A stretch of DNA of 64,000 bases from Magnetococcales bacterium DCbin4 (GTDB taxonomy: Bacteria > Pseudomonadota > Magnetococcia > Magnetococcales > UBA8363), in NCBI GenBank assembly GCA_002753735.1, contig PEAN01000004.1, positions 51,160 to 115,159 on the forward strand, given 5' to 3'. The notes beneath the pieces are model-generated. The model had not been told where the DNA came from, searched no databases, and saw nothing but the letters and a program-made list of their open reading frames with translations. Shown piece by piece: positions 36,456 to 49,428 of the stretch. Position 1 is the first letter of the stretch. The number at the start of each line of letters is the position of its first letter. A program made the translations under genes and the position numbers.

Positions 36456-38618
36456 ATGGTCACCTTGAAACGGATCCTCATTGGAATCTTGTCGCTGGCG
36501 GCATCGGTTGCCCTGGTGTGGTGGTTGGCCCGTTCCTCAATGCCACCGCCGTCCGATGCCGGGGTGAAGGGGTTTGCGGAGACGAAGATCAGGCTGCGCT
36601 TTGGCCATAATTCCCCCGTGGACAGCGCTTTGCATCTGGCGGCACAGCGGTTTGCCGATGAGATGGCCCAGAAAAGCTTTGGCAGAGTGGAGGTCAGCAT
36701 CCATCCGTTTCAAGAGTTGGGCAACGATGATCAAATGTTGGAGATGGCACGGCAGGGGCGGTTGGATGTGGTATTGATTCCGACGGCCAAAATGAGCGTG
36801 GCGGTCCCTGCCATGCAGTTGGCTGATCTTCCATTCTACTTTCCTTCCCGCGAGGCGCTTTATCGTGTCCTTGATGGTGAGCCGGGACGGGTGTTGCTGG
36901 ACAAACTGCGTCCCATCGGTCTGGAAGGAATTGCCTTCTGGGAGAATGGATTCAAACATTATACCGCAAATCGACCCATTCACACCCCAGACGATTTCAA
37001 AGGGTTGAAGATCCGGACCATGAAGAGCCGGATCATCATGCACCATTTCAAGGAGATGGGCGCAACACCGATCCTGATCGACTTTCATTCAACCCGTCAG
37101 GCGCTGGTGGAAAACGTGGTCGATGGACAGGAAAATCCCCTGGTGGCGATCGTCGGGATGAAAATTCATGAAGTTCAATCCCACCTGACCATCAGTAACC
37201 ATGGTTATCTGGGATATGTCCTTTCTGTCAGTGCAAAAGTGTTTCAAAACCTCCCTTTGGACCTTCGTACCCTGCTCAAGGAAACGGGACGATCCCTGGT
37301 CCCCTTTGAACGGGCCGAGACTCAGCGCCGTGAAGAACAATTGCTTGAAACGATCCGACGAGCCGGGGTGACCATTCATACCCTGACTGAAGCGGAACGC
37401 AAACTCTTTGCTCAATCGGCAGAGCATATCCCCTATCAATTTGAATCTGTCATCAGTCCCGATGTCCTTTCCCGGGCCGAGGAGCTGCTGCGTGGCATGC
37501 GTACCGAACAGGAAAAGAAACATGAGATCGTGGTCGGATTCGACAGCGATCTTTCCACCATCGGAATCAGCAGCAGTCTGGGGATCAAACAGGGTGCCCT
37601 CCTTGCCATGAAGGAGATCAACGCCCGGGGAGGCGTTCTGGGACGGCGGCTGGTCCTGTGGAGCAGGGATGACAAGGCGATGCCTTCTTGTGGAATTGAA
37701 AATTTCAAAGACATGGCGTCAATGCCTGAAGTGGTTGCCATCCTGGGTGGTGTCTTCAGCAATGTGTCGGAATTACAGGCCAGGGAGGCGCAACAAATCG
37801 GAATTCCCTATCTGGTCTCCTTGGCGGCAGCGGCAGAAGTGGTCGAGCATGGGAAAGGACCCAATTATACCTTCAGGGTTTCGGCCAATGATCGTCTGGC
37901 GGGTCCTTTTCTGGTCCAGGAGGCGGTCAAACAGTTTGGCCGGGTCGCCCTGGTATTGGAAAACTCTTTGTGGGGGCGTGGCAATCATGAATCGATGCAA
38001 CGGTTCCTGGAATTGACAGGACGGACTCCAACCCATGTCGCCTGGATCAACCGGGGCGAACATGTGGGACCGTCCATGCTGGAGGAGATCAGAAGGTCGG
38101 GTGCCCAGGGGATTGTCCTGGTTGCCAACACCATGGAAGGGGCTTCTTTGGTACAGGCGATGGCTCGTGACCTGACCTGGGGGAAGAAGCCGCTTCCGAT
38201 CATTTCCCACTGGGGGATCGTCAGTGGCGATTTCTGGTCGTTGGTCCGTCCCCTGCACCCCGGAATCAACCTTCAGGTGTTGCAAACCTTTTCTTTTACT
38301 TTTCATCCCAAGGAAAACTCGGAACGGGTGTTGAACCTGTACCGCACATTTTTCAATGAGACGGGTGGGGTCAACGCCCCGGTCGCCATTGCTCAAGCCT
38401 ACGATTTGATCCACCTGCTGGCTCAGGCCATCATCCAGGCGGGGACGACAGAACGCAAAGCCGTGCGGGACGCCCTGGAATCGTTGGCAGAGTATCCGGG
38501 CCTGATCAAACGGTACAACCCCCCTTTTACGCCGGATCGTCACGATGCCCTGAATGCGGATGATTATTTTCTTGCCCGGTTCAACCAGGATGGTCAACTG
38601 ATCGGAATTGATCGATGA
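36456..38618 (+). CDS. Fused periplasmic binding protein: TRAP DctP domain plus branched-chain amino-acid-type (LivJ) domain
   Basis: 720 aa. A signal anchor (ILIGILSLAASVALVWWLA) is followed by a DctP-like domain (~45-345; RLRFGHNSPVDSALH, FQELGNDDQMLEMARQGRLD, FKGLKIRTMKS, NPLVAIVGMKIHEVQ). A short linker leads to a type-1 periplasmic-binding domain (~358-710; VVGFDSDLSTIGISSSLGIKQ, INARGGVLGRRLVLWSRDD, AILGGVFSNVSELQ, IAQAYDLIHLLAQAI). No TRAP or ABC permease is nearby. The next gene is a large hybrid sensor kinase whose candidate starts lie 16-22 bases after the stop. The fusion therefore probably acts as a ligand sensor feeding the kinase rather than as a transporter component. Confidence 0.85.
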   Translation: MVTLKRILIGILSLAASVALVWWLARSSMPPPSDAGVKGFAETKIRLRFGHNSPVDSALHLAAQRFADEMAQKSFGRVEVSIHPFQELGNDDQMLEMARQGRLDVVLIPTAKMSVAVPAMQLADLPFYFPSREALYRVLDGEPGRVLLDKLRPIGLEGIAFWENGFKHYTANRPIHTPDDFKGLKIRTMKSRIIMHHFKEMGATPILIDFHSTRQALVENVVDGQENPLVAIVGMKIHEVQSHLTISNHGYLGYVLSVSAKVFQNLPLDLRTLLKETGRSLVPFERAETQRREEQLLETIRRAGVTIHTLTEAERKLFAQSAEHIPYQFESVISPDVLSRAEELLRGMRTEQEKKHEIVVGFDSDLSTIGISSSLGIKQGALLAMKEINARGGVLGRRLVLWSRDDKAMPSCGIENFKDMASMPEVVAILGGVFSNVSELQAREAQQIGIPYLVSLAAAAEVVEHGKGPNYTFRVSANDRLAGPFLVQEAVKQFGRVALVLENSLWGRGNHESMQRFLELTGRTPTHVAWINRGEHVGPSMLEEIRRSGAQGIVLVANTMEGASLVQAMARDLTWGKKPLPIISHWGIVSGDFWSLVRPLHPGINLQVLQTFSFTFHPKENSERVLNLYRTFFNETGGVNAPVAIAQAYDLIHLLAQAIIQAGTTERKAVRDALESLAEYPGLIKRYNPPFTPDRHDALNADDYFLARFNQDGQLIGIDR

Positions 38619-38634
38619 TCTTCGGCAACGGACA

Positions 38635-41600
38635 ATGACCATGAATCATCAGAGCATCCGCACCAAGCTGATCAAGTACATTGCCGCCCTGGTGGCCATT
38701 TCCGTCGGGCTTTCCACCTTGTTCATCTCGTTGTTGTTGTTTGGTCACATGGAACGCGAACGTCGAGCCAACCTGACCAATCAGGCCAGGCACGAAATGA
38801 TGCGCCTGGAGCAACAGATCGGCATGCTGGTGGAGAATACCCAAAGGTTGACCGAGAACCCTTTTGTGGTCAACGGGTTGATCGATCCCCAGGGACGGGA
38901 GACCTACCTTCCGAAAATCGCCGATAATTTCGCCACCAGTCGGGATGTCGTCTCGTTCGCCCTGGTCGATTTTGACGGCCATCCTTTGTTCGTCAAGGGC
39001 GAAACCCCCGATGCAACCAATGATTCCGGGGCGTTGCGTCTGGCGTTGGGAATGGGTAGTCCGGGGGTGTTTCTGAGCCCGTTCGACCAACGTTTGTTGA
39101 TCGTGGCGCCCATCCATTATTACCAGACCACCCAAGGGGCGGTGGTGATCAAATTTGATCTGGAAACCATCGCCAAACGGGTGCTGGTGGGTGAACCCGG
39201 CATGTTCCAGGCCCTGGTCGTCGAAGGGGAAAATATTTTCGTCTTCAATCATCTTCCCGGAGAAAATTATCTGACCGAGACGGTGTTGGCCCATGATTCC
39301 TCCCCCTTCATGATGCAGCTCCATGCAGGGGTGTTGGTGGGGACGCCGATGAGTGAATTTCATGCTCCCATACGCAAGGCCATCGCTCATTTTGTGATGT
39401 TGGGTGTGTTGTTGGTGATGGGGGCAATGGTGGCTTCCATCTGGTTGGGCAACAGCATTGCCCGCCCCATTCTGGTCTTGAATGACCGGGTCCGGCGTGC
39501 AGGTGCATCGGAAGCGGTTCCCTGTTACCCCCTGGGAAGCAATGATGAACTTGAACTCTTGGCGTTGGCATTCGATGAACGGACCCGTGAACTGGGCAAT
39601 GTCCAGAAAGATCTGGAACGCCGGGTGAAAGAGCGCACCTCGGAACTTCAGCGCAGCAAGGAGACGCTCAACCGTGCCCAAAATGTCGCCCACCTCGGCA
39701 GTTGGCGTCTGGATATGGTGACGGGTCGGCTGACCTGGTCGGACGAAGTATACCGTCTGTTTGGCCTTCCCGTGGGAGCACCCATGGATAATTCCACGCT
39801 CTTCCCAGGTGTTTTCCCGGATGATCAGGAACGGGTGAACCGGGCATGGCAGGCCGCCATGGCTGGAAAAGCCCCCTATGACATCGAACACCGGGTGGTG
39901 GTGAACGAATCGACCCGGTGGATGCGGGAGATTGCGGAATTTGTCCGCAATGAAGAAGGTGAGATTGTCGAAGTCATTGGCACCGTTCAGGATATTACTG
40001 ATCATCATACGGCCCAGGAAAGCATTCGTCTGTTGTCGCAGGCGATGGATCAAAGTTCTTCCGATATCGTGATCACCGATCAAAATGGTTACATCATCTA
40101 TATCAATCCGCGGTGCATCGAATCGACCGGTTATTCCCGCGATGAACTGCTCTTCCACAATCCGTGTCTGATTCAATCGGGAAATACGCCGCTTTCGGTT
40201 TACCAGGAACTTTGGCAGACCATCACCAGTGGTCAAACCTGGAGGGGGGAGCTGCAAAACCGGAAAAAGGATGGAACCCTGTTTTGGGAATATGCGGTGA
40301 TTTCTCCGGTACGGGATCGCAATGGTACCATTACGCATTATCTGGCGATCAAGGATGACATCACAGCGCAAAAAAGATTGGAGGAGGAACGGCAGCAGGC
40401 TTTGGCCAAGGCGGAACAGGCGAGCCGGGCCAAATCGGAATTTCTGGCCAACATGAGCCATGAAATCCGGACGCCCATGAATGCCATCATCGGCTTGAGT
40501 CATTTGTGTCTGAAAACCCGTTTGAACGCCAAACAAAGGGATTACATCCGCAAGGTCCACCATTCCGCCACCTCGCTTTTGCGCATCATTAACGACATCC
40601 TTGATTTTTCCAAAATCGACGCCGGACGGATGGAGATGGAGTCCATCGAGTTCACCCTGGATGAGGTTTTGGGCAATCTTGCTTCCACGATTGCACTGAA
40701 AGCCCATGAGAAGCAGTTGGAATTCATCATGAAGCCCGCGCTGGACATCCCTCCGCTCCTGGTCGGCGATCCATTGCGCCTGGGGCAGATCCTGATCAAC
40801 CTGACGGGTAATGCCATCAAGTTCACCCAGACGGGAGAAGTTTCCGTTGCGATCCATGTGCTCCAGCGGGAAGAAGAATTCGTATGGTTGGAACTCGAGG
40901 TCCGGGATACGGGTATCGGCATGACCCGGGAGCAGATGGATGGTCTGTTTCAGGCGTTCAGCCAGGCGGATACCTCCATTACCCGCCGTTATGGTGGCAC
41001 CGGTTTAGGGTTGGCCATCACCAAACGCCTGATTGAGATGATGGGGGGAAGGATTCAGGTCGAAAGCCAACCGGGTCAGGGGTCTCGTTTTGTCTTCGAT
41101 GTGCGCCTGGGTGTCGGGAAACGAATCGTTCCTTCCCACAGTGGCTTTTCCACACATGACTTGGTCGGAAAAAAAGTTCTGGTGGTCGATGACAACCCAA
41201 GTGCGTGCGAAGTCATGGTGTACCATTTGATGGCGTTGAAGTTCAGGGTCGAGGGTGTTCATGGAGGTCGGAAGGCGCTGACGGCCGTTCGGGAGGCGAA
41301 GAAGGGGGGGGATCCGTTCGAATTGATGCTCATGGATTATCGAATGCCAGATCAGGATGGGATTTCGACCGCCAAGGAATTGCGTGCCATGTCCGAGTTA
41401 CAACCGTTTCCGGTGATCATCATGGCCACCGCCTACGGTGAGGAAGATGTGGTCCGGAGGGCGACTGAGGAGGCTCATGTCGATGGTTTCCTGGTGAAGC
41501 CGGTCAGTCAGAGCCTGTTGTTTGAATCCATCATGGAAGCCTTTGGCAAGGCGGAACAGGGTCATTCCCAGGAGGTCCGGCATCTTGACGAGGATCGGGA

Positions 41601-42672
41601 GTGGATGGCGATGCTTTCGGGTGCCCGGATTTTATTGGCGGAGGATAATGAAATCAATCAGCAGGTGGCGCGGGAATTGTTGGAGCAGGCCAACATGACG
41701 GTGGTCGTCGTGGAACATGGTCAGCAGGCGATTGATCGGGTCCGTGCGGAACATTTCGACGGAGTATTGATGGATGTGCAGATGCCGTTCATGGATGGTT
41801 TGACCGCCACTCGGGAAATTCGCAAAGATCCCAATTTGGCGACGTTGCCGATTTTGGCGATGACGGCCAATGCCATGGCGGGTGACCGGGAGGTATGCAT
41901 CGAAGCGGGGATGCAGGATCATATCGCCAAACCGGTGGATCCCCGGGAGCTGTATGCCACGATGGCGCGTTGGATCAAACCTGCGACCCCTCAACCCATC
42001 GTCCATTCCGGGGAACATGGGGTGAAACCGGAAGACAATGAGGTGACGTTGCCGACCATCGTTGGCCTGAATACCCGGGTGGGGGTGAAATACCTGGGCG
42101 GGAATCGGGAGGGTTATCTTGAATTGTTGGCCCGTTTTCATGCCAACCAGAGGGGGACGGCAGCGGCGATTCAGGAGGCGATGCGTGGTGGTGATGATGC
42201 CACGGCGCAACGGTTGGCGCATTCACTCAAGGGGGTCTGTGCCACCATCGGAGCTGATTCTTTGTCGGAAAAGGCGGCCCGGCTCGAAACTTATTTCAAG
42301 CAGGGGGATCGTTCGGACCAGGTCGTTGAGGTGCTGGCATCGGTGGCGGAAGAACTGGAAACCCTGTGCCTGGATTTGGAGCGGTTTTTCCAGAGCCGTC
42401 ATGTCACTCCCGCGGGTGAAGCGACGGTACAGCCGGAAGATGAACAGACCCTGGAACAAACGCATGCCTTGCTGTTCCAGATTGCCGGGGAACTGGAAGC
42501 GTTCGATTCGGCGGTAGAGGAAACCTTGTCTCGCCTCATGCACTTGCCCCATGTGCCAGAGTTGGCCGAGGGAATCGCACGGATTTCAGACCGGGTTTCC
42601 CAGTACGATTTCGAGGGGGCTGCCGTGGAATTGCGGCAGTGCATGCAGCGGATCGGTTTGGTCGTTCAATGA
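38635..42672 (+). CDS. Hybrid sensor histidine kinase (periplasmic sensor, HAMP, PAS-PAS, kinase, two receivers, HPt)
   Basis: About 1345 aa. First helix ~10-35; periplasmic sensor to ~255; second helix (FVMLGVLLVMGAMVASIW); HAMP; two PAS domains (HLGSWRLDMVTGRLTWSDE; DIVITDQNGYIIYINPRC). HisKA box KSEFLANMSHEIRTPMNA is followed by HATPase (NLTGNAIKFTQ, DTGIGMT, GGTGLGLAI). Two receivers have phospho-Asp in MLMDYRMPDQDG and VLMDVQMPFMDG with KP motifs, and a C-terminal HPt has AHSLKGVCATIG. It forms a full phosphorelay in one chain, probably driven by the fused binding protein upstream. ATG 38635 and 38641 are both possible. A 758-aa antisense ORF in the track is a shadow. Confidence 0.93.
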   Translation: MTMNHQSIRTKLIKYIAALVAISVGLSTLFISLLLFGHMERERRANLTNQARHEMMRLEQQIGMLVENTQRLTENPFVVNGLIDPQGRETYLPKIADNFATSRDVVSFALVDFDGHPLFVKGETPDATNDSGALRLALGMGSPGVFLSPFDQRLLIVAPIHYYQTTQGAVVIKFDLETIAKRVLVGEPGMFQALVVEGENIFVFNHLPGENYLTETVLAHDSSPFMMQLHAGVLVGTPMSEFHAPIRKAIAHFVMLGVLLVMGAMVASIWLGNSIARPILVLNDRVRRAGASEAVPCYPLGSNDELELLALAFDERTRELGNVQKDLERRVKERTSELQRSKETLNRAQNVAHLGSWRLDMVTGRLTWSDEVYRLFGLPVGAPMDNSTLFPGVFPDDQERVNRAWQAAMAGKAPYDIEHRVVVNESTRWMREIAEFVRNEEGEIVEVIGTVQDITDHHTAQESIRLLSQAMDQSSSDIVITDQNGYIIYINPRCIESTGYSRDELLFHNPCLIQSGNTPLSVYQELWQTITSGQTWRGELQNRKKDGTLFWEYAVISPVRDRNGTITHYLAIKDDITAQKRLEEERQQALAKAEQASRAKSEFLANMSHEIRTPMNAIIGLSHLCLKTRLNAKQRDYIRKVHHSATSLLRIINDILDFSKIDAGRMEMESIEFTLDEVLGNLASTIALKAHEKQLEFIMKPALDIPPLLVGDPLRLGQILINLTGNAIKFTQTGEVSVAIHVLQREEEFVWLELEVRDTGIGMTREQMDGLFQAFSQADTSITRRYGGTGLGLAITKRLIEMMGGRIQVESQPGQGSRFVFDVRLGVGKRIVPSHSGFSTHDLVGKKVLVVDDNPSACEVMVYHLMALKFRVEGVHGGRKALTAVREAKKGGDPFELMLMDYRMPDQDGISTAKELRAMSELQPFPVIIMATAYGEEDVVRRATEEAHVDGFLVKPVSQSLLFESIMEAFGKAEQGHSQEVRHLDEDREWMAMLSGARILLAEDNEINQQVARELLEQANMTVVVVEHGQQAIDRVRAEHFDGVLMDVQMPFMDGLTATREIRKDPNLATLPILAMTANAMAGDREVCIEAGMQDHIAKPVDPRELYATMARWIKPATPQPIVHSGEHGVKPEDNEVTLPTIVGLNTRVGVKYLGGNREGYLELLARFHANQRGTAAAIQEAMRGGDDATAQRLAHSLKGVCATIGADSLSEKAARLETYFKQGDRSDQVVEVLASVAEELETLCLDLERFFQSRHVTPAGEATVQPEDEQTLEQTHALLFQIAGELEAFDSAVEETLSRLMHLPHVPELAEGIARISDRVSQYDFEGAAVELRQCMQRIGLVVQ

Positions 42673-42754
42673 CCAGGGAATCGAATGGGGGTTGCCACAG
42701 GTTGTGTTGACATTCATGATTACCATGAGACAAACAGGGTTCCCGCCTTTGAGG

Positions 42755-42793
42755 GAATGACGGGGGATTGCCCCCCGGGGGGGGGGGGTTTTT
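42755..42793 (+). repeat. GC-palindrome with 12-G homopolymer upstream of kinase gene
   Basis: GACGGGGGATTGCCCCCC is followed by a run of 12 G (42777-42788) and TTTTT. The GGGGG-ATTG-CCCCC core matches the dispersed repeat family but the flanks do not. It ends about 100 bases before the start of the downstream response-regulator kinase. It may act as a terminator for the hybrid kinase gene. Confidence 0.6.
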
Positions 42794-42889
42794 CTGATTC
42801 TGCTTTACGTTGCGATCATGTATTGCATGATCCCCCCTTTTTTCCGGGTCATTTTCTTGACACGATTTCACCGGGTGAGGAGTGAGAAA

Positions 42890-44071
42890 ATGAACAGGGG
42901 CGAGCATACGGAAAAAAATGGCGTGATTCTCCTGGTCGATGACCAGCCTGAAAGTATTCTTGTCGTCAAGGAGGCGTTGAAACGTCATTTCATCATCAAG
43001 ATCGCTACCCGAGGTGAATTGGCGGTCACTCTTGCGGCTTTGGGTGGTATCGACTTGATCCTGCTGGATTTACTCATGCCGGAAATGGATGGTTATGAGG
43101 TGTGTCTGCGCCTGAAGGAGGATCCCCGGACGCGTGACATACCGATTATTTTCATGACTTCCAAGGACAGCCAGGAGGATGAAATTGTTGCCTTGAGGCT
43201 GGGGGCGGTCGATTTCATTCGCAAGCCCAGCAATCCGGCCATCGTGTTGTTGCGCTGTGTCAATATTGTTGCCTATCAGTACGCCAAAAAGGAACTGGAC
43301 CTGAAAAATGAACAGTTGCAACAGGCTTTGAAGGTTCGGGAAAACGTTGAGCGCCTGTTCCAACATGACCTCAAAGGTCCCTTGACCGGAATCATTGGTG
43401 TGCCGCAAATGTTGCTTGAAGCGGACAACCTGACCGATGGGCAGAAAACCATGCTCAAGGTGGTGGAAAAGAGTGGATATGTGATGCTGGATATGATCAA
43501 CCGTTCACTCGATCTGTTCAAGATGGAAAATGGTACCTATGATTTTCAGCCGACGGTATTCGACCTGCTGGAACTATTGGAACGCATCGTCACCGATCTG
43601 AAGCGTTCCGCCGACGCCAAAGGGGTCACCATTCACATTGAGTGTGCCGATGGTGACCTCAATCAAGGGAAATCTTTCGTCGTGATTGGCGAAAAAACAC
43701 CGTGTTATTCGTTGTTTTCCAATCTGATCATGAATGCCATCGAAGCTTCCGAACGGGAGACGGCCATCGCCATTGATCTGTCTTATGGCGAGGCTGAACG
43801 GTTTGTGAAGATCACCAATTCGGGTGAGGTTCCCGAGGCCATTCGTGATCGGTTTTTTGAAAAATATGTCACCAGTGGCAAGAAAAGTGGTACCGGGTTG
43901 GGAACCTATTCCGCCTGGTTGTCGGTCAAGACCCAAAATGGCAGGATTGATCTGGATACCAGTCGGCCCGGGGAGACCTCGGTGACGGTGGTTCTGCCCT
44001 ATTCGGAGGTTTTGGCGGGGTTTCATCCGGCTTGGATCAGAGACCTTCCTGACCTGGATGGAAAGGTCTGA
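42890..44071 (+). CDS. Response-regulator receiver fused to a histidine kinase
   Basis: 393 aa from ATG 42890, which has GAGGAG 8 bases upstream; the 24 extra codons of the track ORF are not needed. The receiver domain at ~10-130 has LLVDDQ, phospho-acceptor LILLDLLMPEMDG and FIRKPSNP. A coiled linker (KKELDLKNEQLQQALKVREN) is followed by HisKA-like LFQHDLKGPLTGIIG, where His is followed by Asp-Leu-Lys, and HATPase (SNLIMNAIEAS, SGTGLGTYSAWLSVK). It is cytoplasmic with no sensor domain, so it probably receives signal by phosphotransfer, perhaps from the adjacent hybrid kinase/HPt. The output partner is not in the window. Confidence 0.88.
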   Translation: MNRGEHTEKNGVILLVDDQPESILVVKEALKRHFIIKIATRGELAVTLAALGGIDLILLDLLMPEMDGYEVCLRLKEDPRTRDIPIIFMTSKDSQEDEIVALRLGAVDFIRKPSNPAIVLLRCVNIVAYQYAKKELDLKNEQLQQALKVRENVERLFQHDLKGPLTGIIGVPQMLLEADNLTDGQKTMLKVVEKSGYVMLDMINRSLDLFKMENGTYDFQPTVFDLLELLERIVTDLKRSADAKGVTIHIECADGDLNQGKSFVVIGEKTPCYSLFSNLIMNAIEASERETAIAIDLSYGEAERFVKITNSGEVPEAIRDRFFEKYVTSGKKSGTGLGTYSAWLSVKTQNGRIDLDTSRPGETSVTVVLPYSEVLAGFHPAWIRDLPDLDGKV

Positions 44072-44134
44072 AGGGTTTCATGCAAGTTTCATTTGCCTTT
44101 TGAATGTTCCAGGTCTATGGTCTGCCGGGGTGTG

Positions 44135-44193
44135 TTGAAGAAAAAATGATCAAGAAAAAAACGGGGACTGGGGATTGCCACCCGGGTTTCGAT
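44135..44193 (+). repeat. Dispersed palindromic repeat, forward copy (pair 2)
   Basis: Reads TTGAAGAAAAAATGATCAAG, then AAAAAAACGGGGACTGGGGA, TTGCCACCCGGGTTTCGATG. It is a diverged forward copy paired with the inverted copy at 44281-44340. The ~87 bases between hold no ORF. Confidence 0.7.
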
Positions 44194-44280
44194 GTTGATC
44201 CTTCCTGAGCCGAACATGATGTTCTTCGTGGAATAATGATCAAAATCCCGGGGGCTTTGTCACTGAGTTCCCGGTGTGGA

Positions 44281-44340
44281 AAATCAAAACACCGGGGGCA
44301 ATCCCCCAGACCCCTTTTTTTTCTTAATCATTGGTTTAAC
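44281..44340 (-). repeat. Dispersed palindromic repeat, inverted copy (pair 2)
   Basis: On the plus strand it reads ACCGGGGGCAATCCCCCAGA, then CCCCTTTTTTTTCTTAATCA. This is a GC hairpin followed by eight T, a strong terminator shape for plus-strand transcription from the kinase gene, placed just before gcvPA. Confidence 0.85.
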
Positions 44341-44367
44341 CGCTCATGATCAACTGATGAGGGCATC

Positions 44368-45719
44368 ATGCCTTTTATTCCACATACGGATGATGACATT
44401 CGGGAAATGCTTGCGACGATTGGCGTGGATGGAATGGACGCCTTGTTTGATGAAATCGATCCTTCCTTGAGGGCGCAGCCGGTCGAACTCCCAGCGCCGA
44501 TGGCGGAATGGGAAGTCACCCGGCTGATGCGGGAACGGGCGGGCCAGGACACGGGAAGGCTCAATTTTGCCGGGGCGGGGGCCTATGCCCATCACATTCC
44601 CGCGACGGTGTGGCAGTTGGCCTCCCGGGGCGAATTTTATACCGCCTATACCCCCTATCAGGCGGAAGCCAGTCAGGGGACGCTCCAGATTCTCTATGAA
44701 TTTCAGACCATGATGGCCTCGTTGACGGGGATGGAGGTTTCCAACGCCTCGTTGTACGACGGCGCCAGTGCGCTTGCAGAGGCGGTATTGATGGCGGTTC
44801 GTCTACGTGGTCAGGCAAGTCCTCCCCGGGTGTTGGTGCCGCAAACCTTGAATCCGCGTTATCTGGACGCAGTGCGTACCCTGGTGTTCCTCCAGGGGAT
44901 CGAACTGGTTGCCGTCCCCTTCATTCCGGAGGATGGCCATGTCGCTCCCGAAGCCCTGGCGCCCTGGGAAGGGCAAGGTTATGCCGCTCTGGTCATCCCG
45001 CAGCCCAACTTTTTTGGCGTATTGGAGGAGGTGGATGCCCTGACCGACCGGGCGCATGCCTCGGGTGCGTTGGTGATCGGTGTGGTGAACCCTGTCGCCA
45101 TGGGGGTGTTGGCCCCTCCAGGGGAATGGGGCCGGAAGGGGGCTGATATTGCCTGTGGCGAGGGTCAACCTTTGGGGGCACCGCTCTCTTCGGGCGGGCC
45201 GGGATTTGGATTTTTGTGTTGCCGGACGGCCCATGTGCGACAGATGCCCGGGCGTATCGTGGGACGCACCACCGACAAGGAAGGACGGCCCGGATTCGTC
45301 CTCACCCTTCAGGCGCGTGAACAACACATCCGCCGTTCAAGGGCGACTTCCAATATTTGTACCAGTCAGGGATTGATGGCGGTGGCGGCGGCGATCCACC
45401 TGTCGCTTCTGGGTCCGGACGGGTTGCGGCGTACCGCCCTGACGTGTCATGCCCATACGGCGGAACTGTTGGAACTGCTATTGACGTTGCCCGGGGTCAC
45501 CCGGATCTTTTCCCGGCCTTTCTTTCATGAAGTGGCGGTACGTTTGCCGCGACCGGTTCCCGAAGTCTTGGAACGGTTGCAAAGGAAGGGGATCGTGGGG
45601 GGCCATCCCTTGACACGGACGCATGCGGGGATGGATAACGCCCTCCTGGTCTGTGCGACTGAAGTGATCCAGAGGGCTGATATGGAACAGTTTGTCAGTG
45701 CATTGCGGGAGGCCATGGC

Positions 45720-45723
<4 letters not shown>
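44368..45723 (+). CDS. gcvPA: Glycine dehydrogenase (decarboxylating) subunit 1
   Basis: 451 aa, full length for the two-subunit form of glycine-cleavage P protein. N-terminal [52 protein letters not shown] and [16 protein letters not shown](LLG) are characteristic. With GcvPB it decarboxylates glycine and transfers the aminomethyl group to lipoyl-GcvH. The start codon of gcvPB overlaps its stop (ATGA). gcvT and gcvH are not in the window and would be expected elsewhere. The upstream inverted repeat pair isolates it from the signalling genes. Confidence 0.95.
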
Positions 45724-48525
<2,802 letters not shown>

Positions 48526-48550
48526 TTCATGGTTTGAGTGAAGATCGGAC

Positions 48551-48582
48551 CCCCGGGCGTTTTTGGCCCGGGGTTTTTTTTT
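48551..48582 (+). terminator. Strong rho-independent terminator of enolase
   Basis: CCCCGGGC-GTTTTTG-GCCCGGGG, a perfect 8-bp GC stem, is followed by nine T. A second, slightly altered copy occurs at 49208-49239 after the duplicated enolase tail. Confidence 0.92.
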
Positions 48583-48694
48583 GGGTGTGCCCGGCAGGAA
48601 ATTCCGGGCAAATCCTGGGGGCATAATATTGGAATTTCGCACGTAGAGGAGGGACAGTTTCGTATTGTATCCCTTGAATTCCGTTGGGGAACAT

Positions 48695-48901
48695 ATGAAG
48701 ATATTTTTAATCCTGTATATGCCGCTATTCATTTTTATGTTGCGGGGCAGTTACAAAGAGGCAAAAGCTGAGTTTGGTATTAAAGATGATGCGAGGTTTT
48801 TGTCTGTGATGTTCTGGCTATTAGGGTGTCTTGTTGGATTAATTCAGTGCTTAGTAGCAGTTTCAGGTAACACAATAACGCTAACACTTTCCCCCTTCTA
48901 A
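48695..48901 (+). CDS. Small AT-rich membrane-protein ORF between enolase and its duplicated tail
   Basis: 68 aa from ATG 48695 (GGGGA 4 bases upstream). A TTG start at 48665 with GAGGAGGG further upstream would give 78 aa. Two hydrophobic segments (MKIFLILYMPLFIFMLRG and SVMFWLLGCLVGLIQCLVAV) are joined by a charged loop. I recognise no family. It sits on AT-rich DNA unlike the flanking enolase sequence. It may be a transferred small membrane protein or chance coding. Confidence 0.4.
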   Translation: MKIFLILYMPLFIFMLRGSYKEAKAEFGIKDDARFLSVMFWLLGCLVGLIQCLVAVSGNTITLTLSPF

Positions 48902-48999
48902 ACTGGTGGAGCGAGCTTTTGGTGTGCTGATGATGAACCTGTGCCGCCATGGATGTGGCAGCATTCAAGGAAAGTGAGCACACGATTCCAGGGACATGA

Positions 49000-49296
<297 letters not shown>

Positions 49297-49428
49297 CGAA
49301 TCTGGTGCAGATCAAGATAATAAACGATTATTCATGTTTCAATTCCTGGTATGCTTTCTGCTGTCTTTCTCATAAGGATTGATCGGACAGTGATCCTGTC
49401 ATCAAAGCTTTCATGAGGGAGACGGAAC

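Noticed and set aside
38581-40857. 758-aa minus-strand ORF
   Set aside because: Lies fully antisense to the hybrid kinase, whose domains are unmistakable; its protein has no recognisable motif and is rich in His/Gln/Gly/Pro, typical of a shadow frame in GC-rich DNA.
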